Positions 41,213-50,295 of a stretch of DNA of 64,000 nt are shown here, in pieces. Source of the DNA: Halobacteriovorax marinus SJ (GTDB taxonomy: Bacteria > Bdellovibrionota > Bacteriovoracia > Bacteriovoracales > Bacteriovoracaceae); NCBI RefSeq assembly GCF_000210915.2, contig NC_016620.1, positions 2,728,001-2,792,000 on the forward strand. The letters are read 5' to 3'. Both the position numbers and the translations under genes were made by a program. Within the stretch, counting starts at the first letter, position 1; every line of letters starts with the position of its first letter. Below the pieces are notes generated by a model. It did no database searches and was not told where the DNA came from. It worked only from the letters and a program-made list of their open reading frames with translations.

Positions 41213-41269
41213 TCATTCTTAATTTTTATAAGTCATATTCGTATCATTATTGATAATAATCAGCAAGAT

Positions 41270-42409
41270 TTACTTAAGATCTTTAAGTTCGTTAGCTGCA
41301 ATTACAACTCTCTGAATCTCACTCGTTCCTTCATAGATCTCTGTAATTTTAGCATCTCTGAAGAATCTCTCTACTGGATATTCCTTCGTATAACCGTTAC
41401 CACCGCAAACCTGAATAGCTTTAGTAGTTATCCACATTGCAGACTCAGCAGCAAATAGCTTGGCCTGAGCTGATTGAAGAGAATATGTTTCATTATTATC
41501 TTTTCTTCTTGAAGCTTCCCAAATAAGAAGTCGCGAAGCAGCAATTTTTGTACTCATATCAGCAAGCATAAATTGAATTGCTTGAAGAGCATGAAGTGGC
41601 TTTCCAAATTGAACTCTCTCATTAGAGTATTTCTTAGCATAGTCAAAAGCTGCTTGAGAAATTCCTAGGGCCTGAGAAGCAATCCCAATTCTTCCACCAT
41701 CAAGTGTATTCATTGCGATTCCAAAACCTTTTTCAAGTGTTCCAAGAAGATTCTCTTTTGGTACTCTTACTTTATCAAATGAAATCTGAGCCGTTGAAGA
41801 ACCTTTAATACCAAGCTTATCTTCACACTTCATTACTTCATAACCAGCAGTATCAGTTTCAACGATGAATGCAGAGATACCTTTATAGTTATCCGTTTTA
41901 GTTGTCTTAGCAAAAACTACTGCGATATTGGCCTCTTTACCATTTGTAATAAAGTTCTTTGTCCCAGTGATTTCGTAGTAGTCGCCTTTATCTTCTGCGA
42001 ATGTTATTAAAGAACCAGCATCTGTACCTGCATTTGGCTCACTTAAACAAAAACAACCAATATGCTCACCTGAAGCAAGCTTAGGAAGATACTTCTTCTT
42101 CTGCTCTTCATTTCCAAAGTTAAGAATTGGATAAACGCAAAGTGATGTGTGCGCAGAAACAAGAACACCAGTAGAAGCACAAGCTCTAGAGATTTCTTCT
42201 ACGATTATAGAGTAGGCCGTGTAGTCCATACCTGCTCCACCATATTCTTCAGGAACATAAGAACCTAAGAATCCATTTTCGCCTAATTGCTTAACAATTG
42301 ATTCTGGTATTTTCTCATTCTTATCAATACTTGCCGCAAGTGGTGCAACCTCAGTATCGGCAAACTTTGAAACCATATCTCTAATTTCTTGATAATCACC
42401 TAACATCAT
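41270..42409 (-). CDS. Acyl-CoA dehydrogenase, butyryl/short-chain type
   Basis: 379 aa with the family segments [23 protein letters not shown] and [19 protein letters not shown]. The catalytic Glu lies in [10 protein letters not shown]. The close match to butyryl-CoA dehydrogenases and the neighbours (enoyl-CoA hydratase, 3-hydroxyacyl-CoA dehydrogenase) suggest butyryl- or short-chain acyl-CoA as substrate. It is the last gene of the operon, 21 bp after the hydratase, with a strong terminator. The ATG has GGGGA upstream. Confidence 0.95.
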   Translation of the reverse strand: MMLGDYQEIRDMVSKFADTEVAPLAASIDKNEKIPESIVKQLGENGFLGSYVPEEYGGAGMDYTAYSIIVEEISRACASTGVLVSAHTSLCVYPILNFGNEEQKKKYLPKLASGEHIGCFCLSEPNAGTDAGSLITFAEDKGDYYEITGTKNFITNGKEANIAVVFAKTTKTDNYKGISAFIVETDTAGYEVMKCEDKLGIKGSSTAQISFDKVRVPKENLLGTLEKGFGIAMNTLDGGRIGIASQALGISQAAFDYAKKYSNERVQFGKPLHALQAIQFMLADMSTKIAASRLLIWEASRRKDNNETYSLQSAQAKLFAAESAMWITTKAIQVCGGNGYTKEYPVERFFRDAKITEIYEGTSEIQRVVIAANELKDLK

Positions 42410-42430
42410 TTATATTCCCCTATCTATTAT

Positions 42431-43234
42431 CTATTTTCCTGTAAATACTGGTTTTCTTTTTTCAACAAATGCTTTTGTTCCCTCTTTCATATCATCAGAG
42501 TTAAAAATAGCACCGAAGGCCTTAGCTTCGACATTTAGTCCTTCACTAATTGTTAAATCATTTCCTTCATTCATCACTCTCTTCGCCTCTAAAATAGCGT
42601 GGGGAGAATTTCTCATCATTTTAGAGAGATATGTTTTAGCACTCTCTAGCATTTCATCTTTTGTTTCAAAGATAGCAACAACAAGGCCGATCTCTTTCGC
42701 CTCTTCTACTCCAACATTTCTTCCAGAGTAAGTAATCTCTTTTGCTCTATTTCGTCCAACTAACTTTGAGAGTCTCTGAGTTCCACCGAAACCAGGAATC
42801 AATCCTAACTTTACTTCCGGCTGACCAAAGACAGCAGTCTTTGTTCCATAGATGAAGTCACAACTCATTGCCATCTCACATCCGCCTCCTAAGGCGTACC
42901 CATTAACACAAGCGATAACAGGAACGTTTAGAGATTCAAAGAGGAGTGTGTTTTCTTGACCTAATCTAGCAAAGCTCTCGGCTTGCTCAGCAGTCATTGT
43001 TGTCATACCTTTTATATCCGCACCAGCAATAAAGGCCTTATCTTCAGCACCAGTTAGAATTAATCCCTTTGCTATCGAATAGTCTTTATTCAAGTTTTTA
43101 AACTCTTTTAAAAGAGCATTTAACTCTGAGTGAACTTGTTCGCTTAGTGCGTTTAAAGCTTTTGGTCTATTAACCGTTATAACGCCAATTTCATTTTCAA
43201 CTTCAAAGAGAAGTGTTTCGTAATTAGTATTCAT
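42431..43234 (-). CDS. Enoyl-CoA hydratase (crotonase)
   Basis: Hydrates 2-enoyl-CoA to 3-hydroxyacyl-CoA. The oxyanion-hole segments [11 protein letters not shown] and [16 protein letters not shown], and [16 protein letters not shown] with the catalytic Glu region, are clear. At 267 aa the length is standard. GTG (43240) and ATG (43234) are alternative starts; the ATG has GGGAAGGG five bases upstream. The start overlaps the end of the preceding dehydrogenase gene by 11 bp. Confidence 0.95.
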   Translation of the reverse strand: MNTNYETLLFEVENEIGVITVNRPKALNALSEQVHSELNALLKEFKNLNKDYSIAKGLILTGAEDKAFIAGADIKGMTTMTAEQAESFARLGQENTLLFESLNVPVIACVNGYALGGGCEMAMSCDFIYGTKTAVFGQPEVKLGLIPGFGGTQRLSKLVGRNRAKEITYSGRNVGVEEAKEIGLVVAIFETKDEMLESAKTYLSKMMRNSPHAILEAKRVMNEGNDLTISEGLNVEAKAFGAIFNSDDMKEGTKAFVEKRKPVFTGK

Positions 43235-44075
43235 AAACACCCTTCCCTACTTTTCTACCAAAGCGTCCCGCTGTCACATACTTCTTAAGAAGTGGACATG
43301 GACGGTACTTTGTATCACCTAGTCCTTCATGAAGAACTTCCATGATGGCCAAGCAAGTATCTAGTCCAATAAAGTCAGCCAATTCAAATGGCCCCATCGG
43401 TTGATTACAACCCAACTTCATTGCATTATCTATTCCACGAGCATCTGCAACACCTTCATAGAGAGTGTAGAATGCTTCATTAATCATAGGCATTAAGATT
43501 CTATTTACTGCAAAGCCAGCAACATCATCAGCTCTAACGACAGTCTTCCCCATTTTTTCAGCAGCTGCTTCAACTGCATCAATCGTTTCCTTACTTGTTT
43601 CAAGACCAGTAATAGTCTCAACTAATTTCATTACAGGAACTGGGTTCATAAAGTGCATTCCGGCCACAAGCTCTGGCCTCTTTGTCACTGCTGCAATTTC
43701 AGTTATAGAGATTGAAGAAGTGTTTGAAGCTAGAATTGCTCCATCCTTTGCCACTTCATCAAGTTGCTTAAAAATTTCAAATTTAATCTTCTTATTCTCA
43801 GTGGCAGCTTCAATGATCAGGTCACAATCCTTAAGTTCTGACATATCAGTTACACCTCTTAAGCGACCCTGAACCTCAGACACAAATGAGTCATCCCACT
43901 TACCTTTTTCCACTCCACGCTTAAGCTGTTTTTCGATGAAGTTAAGACCAAATTGAAGTCCCTCTTCAGAGATATCAAATACATTTACATTATAGTTAGA
44001 CATTGCCGCCACTTGAGCAATCCCTCTTCCCATTTGGCCAGCGCCAACTACACCAATAGTTTTGATTTCAGACAT
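43224..44075 (-). CDS. 3-hydroxybutyryl-CoA dehydrogenase
   Basis: NAD(P)-dependent oxidation of 3-hydroxyacyl-CoA. The Rossmann motif [10 protein letters not shown], the catalytic His in GMHFMNPVP and [12 protein letters not shown] are typical of the 283-aa Hbd/PaaH type. It is the first gene of the operon with crotonase and acyl-CoA dehydrogenase. Upstream, at 44133-44161, a 9-bp near-perfect inverted repeat could be an operator for a beta-oxidation repressor. Confidence 0.95.
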   Translation of the reverse strand: MSEIKTIGVVGAGQMGRGIAQVAAMSNYNVNVFDISEEGLQFGLNFIEKQLKRGVEKGKWDDSFVSEVQGRLRGVTDMSELKDCDLIIEAATENKKIKFEIFKQLDEVAKDGAILASNTSSISITEIAAVTKRPELVAGMHFMNPVPVMKLVETITGLETSKETIDAVEAAAEKMGKTVVRADDVAGFAVNRILMPMINEAFYTLYEGVADARGIDNAMKLGCNQPMGPFELADFIGLDTCLAIMEVLHEGLGDTKYRPCPLLKKYVTAGRFGRKVGKGVYEY

Positions 44076-44132
44076 ATAGAATCCTTTGTCGTAAATAAGC
44101 TATGAAAAAACCACACGATCATACGGCCTTTA

Positions 44133-44161
44133 CAACCATTTCACAAACTCATAAACGGTTG
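44133..44161. promoter_or_regulatory. Inverted repeat upstream of the beta-oxidation operon
   Basis: CAACCATTT (44133-44141) and AAACGGTTG (44153-44161) are inverted copies with one mismatch, 11 bp apart, 58-86 bp upstream of the 3-hydroxybutyryl-CoA dehydrogenase start. The spacing is that of a dimeric repressor site (TetR/FadR-like), but no regulator is nearby. Confidence 0.3.
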
Positions 44162-44230
44162 AAAATCTATTTAAGTCACTGAAATTCATCATATTTCTTG
44201 CAACTCTTTCAAATAAAGGGAATTTTCACT

Positions 44231-44259
44231 TGCCATAGACCCCCATATGATCTAAAAAG
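44231..44259 (+). promoter_or_regulatory. Candidate rpsT promoter
   Basis: TTGCCA (44231-44236), a 17-bp spacer and TAAAAA (44254-44259), about 65 bp before the rpsT start. The -35 is good, the -10 weak. Confidence 0.4.
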
Positions 44260-44322
44260 TATGTTCTAGTACAGAATATTAATGAAGTGCATTAAGTAAT
44301 ACAGTTAACGTAGGAGTGACTT

Positions 44323-44583
44323 GTGGCAAACCACAAATCTGCGAAAAAAAGAGCAAGACAAACAATCGTAAGAACAGCTAGAAATGTTCAAAGAAAATCA
44401 GCAACTAGAAATGCTTTAAAAGCTATTCGTTCGGCAATCGAGTCTAACGACAAAGCAACAGCAACTGGTTTATTAGCTAAGACTCAAAAGCTTTTAGCAA
44501 GACTTGCTAAGCACGGAGTAATTAAGCCAAATGCAGCTGCTAGAAAAACTTCTAGACTTGCATCTCAAATTAATAATCTTTAA
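44323..44583 (+). CDS. rpsT: 30S ribosomal protein S20 (bS20)
   Basis: The N-terminus ANHKSAKKRARQ and the alternating Lys/Arg-rich helices are unmistakable. 86 aa, normal. The start is GTG behind TAGGAG; in E. coli rpsT also uses a non-AUG start, part of its feedback control. Whether that holds here is an inference. It ends in a clear terminator and is convergent with holA. Confidence 0.97.
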   Translation: MANHKSAKKRARQTIVRTARNVQRKSATRNALKAIRSAIESNDKATATGLLAKTQKLLARLAKHGVIKPNAAARKTSRLASQINNL

Positions 44584-44607
44584 TAAATTATTATTTTAGA
44601 TATAGAA

Positions 44608-44633
44608 AAGGAGCCTCTTCAGGTTCCTTTTTT
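44608..44633 (+). terminator. Rho-independent terminator of rpsT
   Basis: AAGGAGCC (44608-44615), loop TCTTCA, GGTTCCTT (44622-44629, one G-T pair), then a T tract to 44633. Confidence 0.9.
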
Positions 44634-44659
44634 AGTTTGTGGCTACAAAGAAATAAAGA

Positions 44660-45619
44660 CTAATTAAAAGAAGCTAAGTACTCAACTCTAAGTCTATTCT
44701 TTAACAGTGGACTCTTAGACTTTGCATCTATTTCAAGCTCTCCAAATAAATGACATTCTCTCTGCAGATCATCAACTGACCACGCCTTAGCGTGAGAGAG
44801 TATTTCTTTATCATACTTACTTAGACGACTCTTTCCATCACAGTAACTAGTATCCATCATTTTAAAAAGATGGCCCTGCATAAAGGTAAAGAGTGAGCGC
44901 AATTGTTCAAAATCAATATCCTTTGAGGAAAGCATTCCGAAGAAATGAGATCTCTTCTTAGTCCCAAAGAGATTTGCCAATTGAAAGTGGTCCAACTTAC
45001 TAGGTCTAATTAATCTTTGAACATAATCAAGCCTGATATCTACTCCACCAGGGAAGTATAGACTAAGAAGGTTCGCTGCCTGAAAGAACTCATAGCTAGT
45101 ATTCTCAAGAGCACCTAAAAGGTAGTTCTTAACGTTCATTGGAAGATTTAAATTGAAGAAGTTACAAATAAATTCCAGATGCTGAAGCCCCTCCCAAAAC
45201 CTAGGAGCTTCTATTTTTATAAACTCCCCACTCATCTTCTTTGAGAGTTGCTCAAAAGTCTTCGATGGTTTCGAGAAAGAGAAAATGAGAAATTGATCAG
45301 TGATCTCTAATGGATTTTCTTCAAGCCACTTCTTGGTCTTTTGAGGCAAGTTCTGGGCCTCAATAACAAGATAGCTTTCGTTGGTACTAAAAAGAGAAAT
45401 TGTTTTGAATTTATCTTCAAGCCAATCAATCGTTATATCAGCGCCATTAATTTTAAAGAAGTTTCCACTCTTAGTGAGTTCTTTAGGAAGTAATTCTAAA
45501 ATAATATGACCAACAAATTCATCACAAAATTGAAAAGAGTATATTCCACTTTTAGAAGGATTAAGTGTTTGTTGGTTGGCTTTTAAATAGTCCCAAGGAA
45601 ACCATTTACTAGAAGGCAT
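44660..45619 (-). CDS. holA: DNA polymerase III delta subunit (HolA)
   Basis: The clamp-loader subunit that opens the sliding clamp. The 319-aa protein has the HolA layout: an N-terminal AAA-like domain without Walker motifs (YLVIEAQNLP, then ITDQFLIFSFSKPSKTFEQL, where the family has LLLSxPKLDK), and a C-terminal collar domain (LGALENTSYEFFQAANLLSLYF). Sequence similarity is low, as usual. The location, overlapping lptE by 11 bp and convergent with rpsT, is the classical holA context and raises confidence. Confidence 0.87.
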   Translation of the reverse strand: MPSSKWFPWDYLKANQQTLNPSKSGIYSFQFCDEFVGHIILELLPKELTKSGNFFKINGADITIDWLEDKFKTISLFSTNESYLVIEAQNLPQKTKKWLEENPLEITDQFLIFSFSKPSKTFEQLSKKMSGEFIKIEAPRFWEGLQHLEFICNFFNLNLPMNVKNYLLGALENTSYEFFQAANLLSLYFPGGVDIRLDYVQRLIRPSKLDHFQLANLFGTKKRSHFFGMLSSKDIDFEQLRSLFTFMQGHLFKMMDTSYCDGKSRLSKYDKEILSHAKAWSVDDLQRECHLFGELEIDAKSKSPLLKNRLRVEYLASFN

Positions 45620-46253
45620 TTAACACTGTCTCCCTAAATGTTGATCCAGCTGAAGAAGCCAGAGACTCCACACTTTTATTAAATATTTCTCTATTTTGAG
45701 TTGCATTCGTCACTCCCGCACCATTCGGTCCACTAGAGAGACTTAGAAACCTTGTATAAGATGTAGAGAGATTAATCACTTTTGAAAATACAACCTTAGG
45801 GTGCTTATCTAAATAAGGAAGAAAGTCTTTATTTATAAGCTGTAGATCAAGTTGTGTGGGCTTTTTAATTAGAATAATATTTAAAGTCATCTTATAACTC
45901 GTCTGGTTCGGGGCATAGAAATCCCTTCTCCCTCCCCTATCTTCAATTAATGTTCTCCCCGTAGTTTGGTTGAAACTACTTTTTCTATCTAGAGAAGAGA
46001 TTATTCCAATGAGTGTTGCATCCGCCCTAGTAGAGTTACCGCTATGAATTTTAAGCGTAGTATTTTGGGAAAGAACAGAGCTGATACTCTCTGTAAAAGG
46101 AGTACTCGCATTAGGAACTAATGACTTATTTAAGAAGTTAGGAATCGCAATAGAATTTATTCCATACGCAGCAAATGGATTATTTTGGTAACGAAACTGA
46201 TACCCCGCACAAGAGGAAAGTAAAAATAGCGCTAGGAGTGTAAAGATTTTCAT
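45609..46253 (-). CDS. lptE: LptE-like LPS-assembly lipoprotein
   Basis: A lipoprotein of 214 aa (lipobox LSSCAGYQF), whose G-Y-x-F after the Cys matches LptE (RlpB), the plug of the outer-membrane LPS translocon LptD. The segment SIAIPNFLNKSLVPNASTPF is also family-like. The order lptE-holA is the same as in E. coli. LptD is not in the window. It starts with ATG. Confidence 0.85.
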   Translation of the reverse strand: MKIFTLLALFLLSSCAGYQFRYQNNPFAAYGINSIAIPNFLNKSLVPNASTPFTESISSVLSQNTTLKIHSGNSTRADATLIGIISSLDRKSSFNQTTGRTLIEDRGGRRDFYAPNQTSYKMTLNIILIKKPTQLDLQLINKDFLPYLDKHPKVVFSKVINLSTSYTRFLSLSSGPNGAGVTNATQNREIFNKSVESLASSAGSTFRETVLNAF

Positions 46254-46347
46254 AAGTATTTATTCTACTGTTTATAAATTGCGTTAAATTAATCTACCAC
46301 CTCTAATCACAGTTGCCAATTCTACAGAATTAATAGACTCTTAGCCC

Positions 46348-46887
46348 ATGGTAAAAAAAGGTCAATTTAATAGCTTAAAGAGCTTACTTGAAAAGAATTC
46401 GTCGGGCAGCGTTAGAGCTTCCAAGGCCAAGTATTTTGGGCAGGATACCTTTGACTTCTTTTCGCTCATTGAAATATGGCCAAAAATCGTGGGTGAAAAA
46501 CTTGGGAAGTTTACCATTCCCCTAAAGAATCACAACGGCAACTTAACAGTTCTAACGAATCACTCCGCGTTCTCTCAACAACTTGGCTTTCTAGAAGAAG
46601 ATATTAAAAAGAAAATCTTTAGCCAATTTCCTTCACTAAAAGGAAAGATTAATAGGATTTACTTTAATTATAATACTGAGCATTTTAATACACAGGTGAC
46701 ACTATCTGAGAAAATGATTTCTAAGAAAACAAATGCGAACCAAGAAAAAGAGAAAATTATATTTCATAAATATTCTCCAACATATAAGAAGTTAAAATCT
46801 CAAGCAGACCTTCTTCTTCAAGACATTGAAGACGAAGAGATAAGGGAGAGCTTAAGCTCAATCTACATTCAATTGAAATCGGAATAG
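46348..46887 (+). CDS. DciA-like protein (DUF721), helicase-loading factor
   Basis: The N-terminal part has the DUF721 signature: WPKIVGEKLGKFTIPLKNHN, then LTVLTNHSAFSQQLGFLEEDI. DciA helps load the replicative helicase DnaB where DnaC/DnaI are absent. The C-terminal part is charged. 179 aa. It starts with ATG and overlaps the convergent methyltransferase gene by 30 bp at the 3' ends. Confidence 0.8.
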   Translation: MVKKGQFNSLKSLLEKNSSGSVRASKAKYFGQDTFDFFSLIEIWPKIVGEKLGKFTIPLKNHNGNLTVLTNHSAFSQQLGFLEEDIKKKIFSQFPSLKGKINRIYFNYNTEHFNTQVTLSEKMISKKTNANQEKEKIIFHKYSPTYKKLKSQADLLLQDIEDEEIRESLSSIYIQLKSE

Positions 46888-47427
46888 ACCCACTTCTTGA
46901 AATGATCCTATTCTCTCTATCCTCTTATCCAATTTACATAAGTCGTCACTGTGGCATATATAGGCGCGACCATTCTCTAAAAGTCTTTGCTCCAAAAAAT
47001 TTAACAACTCCAGCAGTGTAAAATTCAAAGCAAAACGGCAGTGATTTCTCTTTTCGTTCTCCCCCAATCTTGAGCTAGCGGGATCAAAGTAAGGAGGGTT
47101 AAGTAAAATGACATCAAACTTCTTTGTCATCTCTACTTCTTTGAAATTTCCCCAATGAATCTCATAAGGAATTTTGAGATCAGAGATATTACTTAAGAAA
47201 TGAGACGAGAAATCCTTCTGCTCTTCTATAAAGCACAGATTAGAAATAGAGTTATGTCGAGAGAGAAACTCTAAACTTACAACACCACAGCCTGAGAAGA
47301 CTTCGAGTACATTTAATTCTTTATTCTCTGACTCTAGCTCTGCTGCAATCTGAGCAAGTTCAATGCTATCTCTAGAGAATTTATAAAAATCAGGTTGAGA
47401 GTAATTCAAAATGTTCTTTGACTTCAT
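46858..47427 (-). CDS. N6-adenine/tRNA methyltransferase-like (TrmN6 type)
   Basis: A Rossmann SAM-dependent methyltransferase. VLEVFSGCGVVSLEF is the SAM-binding motif I, and LLNPPYFDP is the NPPY motif IV found in base-amino methyltransferases, as in YfiC/TrmN6, which makes m6A37 in tRNA-Val. The frame opens at 47481, but I set the start at the ATG at 47427 (KSKNILNYSQPDF), still overlapping the Sua5 gene by 38 bp. Exact target unknown. Confidence 0.8.
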   Translation of the reverse strand: MKSKNILNYSQPDFYKFSRDSIELAQIAAELESENKELNVLEVFSGCGVVSLEFLSRHNSISNLCFIEEQKDFSSHFLSNISDLKIPYEIHWGNFKEVEMTKKFDVILLNPPYFDPASSRLGENEKRNHCRFALNFTLLELLNFLEQRLLENGRAYICHSDDLCKLDKRIERIGSFQEVGLFRFQLNVD

Positions 47428-47977
47428 TGATAAATTTACCTTCACGAACAAATTGGCAATTCTTCCCATCAAAGAGAACAATTGTAGATGAGCGTCCAGA
47501 ACAATTAGTGCTTATTCTTTCTACAAACTCTTCACCCGGAAGATTCTTTCTGAAGAATTCTTTCGCCATCTCTTGCTCAGTAATGGGCTCTTCACCAGTT
47601 AGGTTGAGACTAGTTGAGGTTACAGGTCCTTTTACCTTTTCAAAAATTGCTGCCAGCTCTGGTGTGTCCATACATCGAATTGAGATATACTCACTCTCCT
47701 GGCATATCCATTTAGGTAAATCTCTCTTTGCCCAAACCTTAGGCAGACCTATTGTCGACTCTAATGTAAAGTACTTCTCAAGCCACTGTTTGGTAATATT
47801 CTTGGGAAGATCGATAAGATCTTCAATCATTTCATAATTTTTAAAAACAATACTTAGAGGCTTTTTAAGAGCATGGCCCTTTATTTTAGATATTTTCTCG
47901 TAGCACTCATTTGAAAAAATATTCCCACCAATTCCCCATACAGTATCTGTAGGATAAACAAATAATTTAGATGTCAT
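47390..47977 (-). CDS. Threonylcarbamoyl-AMP synthase (Sua5/YrdC family)
   Basis: The first step of t6A37 tRNA modification. Key segments: YPTDTVWGIGG, KISKIKGHALKKPLSIVF (the KxR-type site reads KIKGHALKKP) and GPVTSTSLNLTGEEP. Length (195 aa) fits the YrdC/TsaC type. The GTG at 47989 is possible, but the ATG at 47977 overlapping the previous stop as ATGA gives the usual N-terminus. Confidence 0.9.
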   Translation of the reverse strand: MTSKLFVYPTDTVWGIGGNIFSNECYEKISKIKGHALKKPLSIVFKNYEMIEDLIDLPKNITKQWLEKYFTLESTIGLPKVWAKRDLPKWICQESEYISIRCMDTPELAAIFEKVKGPVTSTSLNLTGEEPITEQEMAKEFFRKNLPGEEFVERISTNCSGRSSTIVLFDGKNCQFVREGKFINEVKEHFELLST

Positions 47978-49146
47978 AGAATTAACCACCAGATGAACTC
48001 TTCTCTCTCTTCTCCCATTTCGATTAATTTTAATATAGGAAAAGAGCTCTCTCGTCCAGCCTCAAGTATTTGATGGTAGAAGTTTCTCTTTAATGTAAAA
48101 ATGGGCTTCTTAAGCTCAGGGTTTATATCTCCAAGATTCTTCTTGAAAATATTATCTTCAAGTAACTCTAAAATAATATAGTCGCCAGCGTATGAATCCC
48201 CATACGACTTATTAATTTGATTTACAATAAAGTCTCTAACTGTGTCATTGGGAGAGAGGTTTTCTTGAAAGACCCAGTAGTCTAAGATATTCAATTTTCT
48301 TAGAACTCTATCCTTCTCTAGCTTAGTGATAAACTTCTGTTTTTCACTATTTGATATTCTATTGATGACTGATTTCATCCAAAAAGAAGGAAATGAAATT
48401 CCATACAGAGAGGAGTTCATATTCTCTCTAATTTCATTTAATGACCAGCTCAACTCATCTGATTCAAATTCTATTTTTTCTTTCTTAGTGTCTAAGAACT
48501 GAAAATTTGTATCTAGAATACGGATTAACTTTGTGTCATTTAAACTCTCTCTTAGTAAATTAAAGAGATCGTTTACTAACGAATAGTAATGATCTCTGTT
48601 TTTAAAAGAAACAAAGTTTTGAGTGAGATCGATAGTATAAATAATTTCATTGATAGCTAGTAATTCTTTAAAGCTCTTTGCGAGTAAACCTTGGTTTCCA
48701 ATTTGTCCATAAGAGGCACTCAAAATGAGACGCTTTAAGAATACTGATTTTGATTTATTTGCCAGTGTTAATAGTTTATTAAAATAAGAATACTTCTTAA
48801 GTTTAGATTTCTCATTCTTAATTTGCTTTAGTAACGCTCGGTACTCACCTAGTTCTGAATCCTTTGAATACTTCGCATTCCAAATTTTCTCAATCTTGTC
48901 CATCTCATCTTTCTCAAATCCACGTGATTTAAGAAAGAGAAGAATGTCGCTCAAATCATTTCCTTTCTTATATGGGTAGTGAAGAATATCTAAAGTTCGC
49001 TCACTAAAAGATGGACTACATTTCTTAATAAATGGCTTGAGTTCCTCTCCTAGAAGAAAATCAGACTTGGCCATTGCTAGAACAAGTTGGATATTAAATT
49101 CATTTTTAAACTTACAATTTTCTGGATCAGGAATATTTGTTAACAA
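47974..49146 (-). CDS. Unknown helical protein; probable downstream half of a split gene
   Basis: Not recognised: mostly helical, Lys/Glu/Leu-rich. As an independent gene it must use a TTG (49146) with a distant GAGG. The same frame stays open upstream for a further 18 codons or so (ISPVTNEFYNIAFR and so on), through the intergenic gap to an A10 tract in the end of the preceding gene. With one extra A (or a -1 shift) that gene and this one form a single 771-aa protein. The extra segment reads like genuine protein, so I regard this as the periplasmic half of that product. It overlaps the Sua5 gene by ATGA. Confidence 0.7.
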   Translation of the reverse strand: MLTNIPDPENCKFKNEFNIQLVLAMAKSDFLLGEELKPFIKKCSPSFSERTLDILHYPYKKGNDLSDILLFLKSRGFEKDEMDKIEKIWNAKYSKDSELGEYRALLKQIKNEKSKLKKYSYFNKLLTLANKSKSVFLKRLILSASYGQIGNQGLLAKSFKELLAINEIIYTIDLTQNFVSFKNRDHYYSLVNDLFNLLRESLNDTKLIRILDTNFQFLDTKKEKIEFESDELSWSLNEIRENMNSSLYGISFPSFWMKSVINRISNSEKQKFITKLEKDRVLRKLNILDYWVFQENLSPNDTVRDFIVNQINKSYGDSYAGDYIILELLEDNIFKKNLGDINPELKKPIFTLKRNFYHQILEAGRESSFPILKLIEMGEEREEFIWWLIL

Positions 49147-49199
49147 TACAGCGAGTCCCTCTCCGGAGACTCGAAATGCAATATTGTAAAATTCATTTG

Positions 49200-50288
49200 T
49201 TACGGGAGATATTTCAAAGAAACTTTTTTTTTTAGATCATTTGAAAATTGTGCTTGAGCATTTACCGATTGGATAAAAGGATTTCCTATCCTAACGACTT
49301 CACTATTTAAGATATTTGTAAAATAGTAATAAGCACCTGAGGCAATGATTCCAATTAAAAGGACTAGAACATAAAAGAGATAACGATCGTTTCTCTGTGG
49401 TTTATTCTTTTTCTTAACTTTACGCTTCTTATCTGGAGAAGCTTTCTTTTTTGAAGACTTCTTCTGAGAACTGGCTACGTTAGCTTTTTTTTTTACTGGT
49501 TCTTCGAAAGCTGCTTCAGGAAGTTCTGGGGTAACATCTTCCTTGACCAAAGGAGGCTCAGAGAAAACAATTTCACCTGAACTATCTTGTACAGAATTCA
49601 TATCGAAACTAGGATCTGTAGCATCAGGGTCAAACTCTTCTTGCTCAACAGGAGCAGCAGCACTAACTGGACCACCCATATCTGGGTACTCTAGATCATC
49701 ACCACAAGGCATCTTCCCCTCTTCATCATGACCGGGCTCTTGAGCCTCTACATGAGCGTTCATTTGAACAGGTGGATTCTTTGGAGGTGTACTAACTGCT
49801 GGCTTACTTACAGGAGTTGGATTACTCTCAACCATTCCCATATCTGGATACTCTAAATCTTCGTTACTTGGAGTGGCCACCTGATCATCACCTGCAGGCT
49901 CAGCACTCCCCCCCATATCTGGATAGTCTAGATCTCCCCCCTCTGGTACAGCTGGACTCTCATCGAGGTCTAGCTCAATCGCTGGTGGAGGACTATCCTT
50001 GGGCATTGTATTTGGATTAAGTGATCCTGTATTCTCTGTTGGTTGTGATAAATTAGCCGTTAATACATTTGGTGCTTCAGAAATTGGATTAAAGCCCTGA
50101 GGAATATCTCCTCTTACATATTTATCGATTAAGTTATTCTCTTTAATTAAAATCCAATATCCGTTTCCACTTGTAACTTCATCCTCAGGAGTTAAAGAGC
50201 CTTTATCGATAAACTCAATAATCTTCTGCTTAGTTACTGGACCTAAGATTTGTTTATTTTTAGTTCTAATTAACCAACATTTTTCCAT
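49200..50288 (-). CDS. GYF-like / acidic linker / one-membrane-helix protein; upstream half of a split gene
   Basis: Residues 1-60 are a GYF_2-type module (CWLIRTKNKQILGPVTKQK, GYWILI). A long Pro/Glu/Asp-rich region (about 65-265) contains three copies of DL-D/E-YPDMG (119-126, 144-151, 198-205). A lysine-rich stop-transfer stretch (about 276-298) precedes a membrane helix (303-323). The periplasmic part breaks off after 39 residues at an A10 tract (KKK, 353-355), followed by only VSLKYLP. Another A10 tract encodes KKK at 266-268. It lies 7 bp after mlaD, so belongs to the Mla operon. The cytoplasmic GYF module and membrane anchor suggest an adaptor. Confidence 0.85.
   Translation of the reverse strand: MEKCWLIRTKNKQILGPVTKQKIIEFIDKGSLTPEDEVTSGNGYWILIKENNLIDKYVRGDIPQGFNPISEAPNVLTANLSQPTENTGSLNPNTMPKDSPPPAIELDLDESPAVPEGGDLDYPDMGGSAEPAGDDQVATPSNEDLEYPDMGMVESNPTPVSKPAVSTPPKNPPVQMNAHVEAQEPGHDEEGKMPCGDDLEYPDMGGPVSAAAPVEQEEFDPDATDPSFDMNSVQDSSGEIVFSEPPLVKEDVTPELPEAAFEEPVKKKANVASSQKKSSKKKASPDKKRKVKKKNKPQRNDRYLFYVLVLLIGIIASGAYYYFTNILNSEVVRIGNPFIQSVNAQAQFSNDLKKKVSLKYLP
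49224..49233 (-). other. A10 slippery tract at the gene break
   Basis: Ten A in a row on the minus strand (CTA AAA AAA AAA G). A -1 shift or insertion of one A here changes the frame from VSLKYLP-stop to SFFEISPVTNEFYN and on into the 390-aa ORF. Such runs cause ribosomal and RNA-polymerase slippage and are also typical sites of real indels and of sequencing error. Confidence 0.75.
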
Positions 50289-50295
50289 TTCTTAC

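Noticed and set aside
47418-47837. Plus-strand 139-aa frame
   Set aside because: Antisense to the Sua5-family gene, which has clear motifs.
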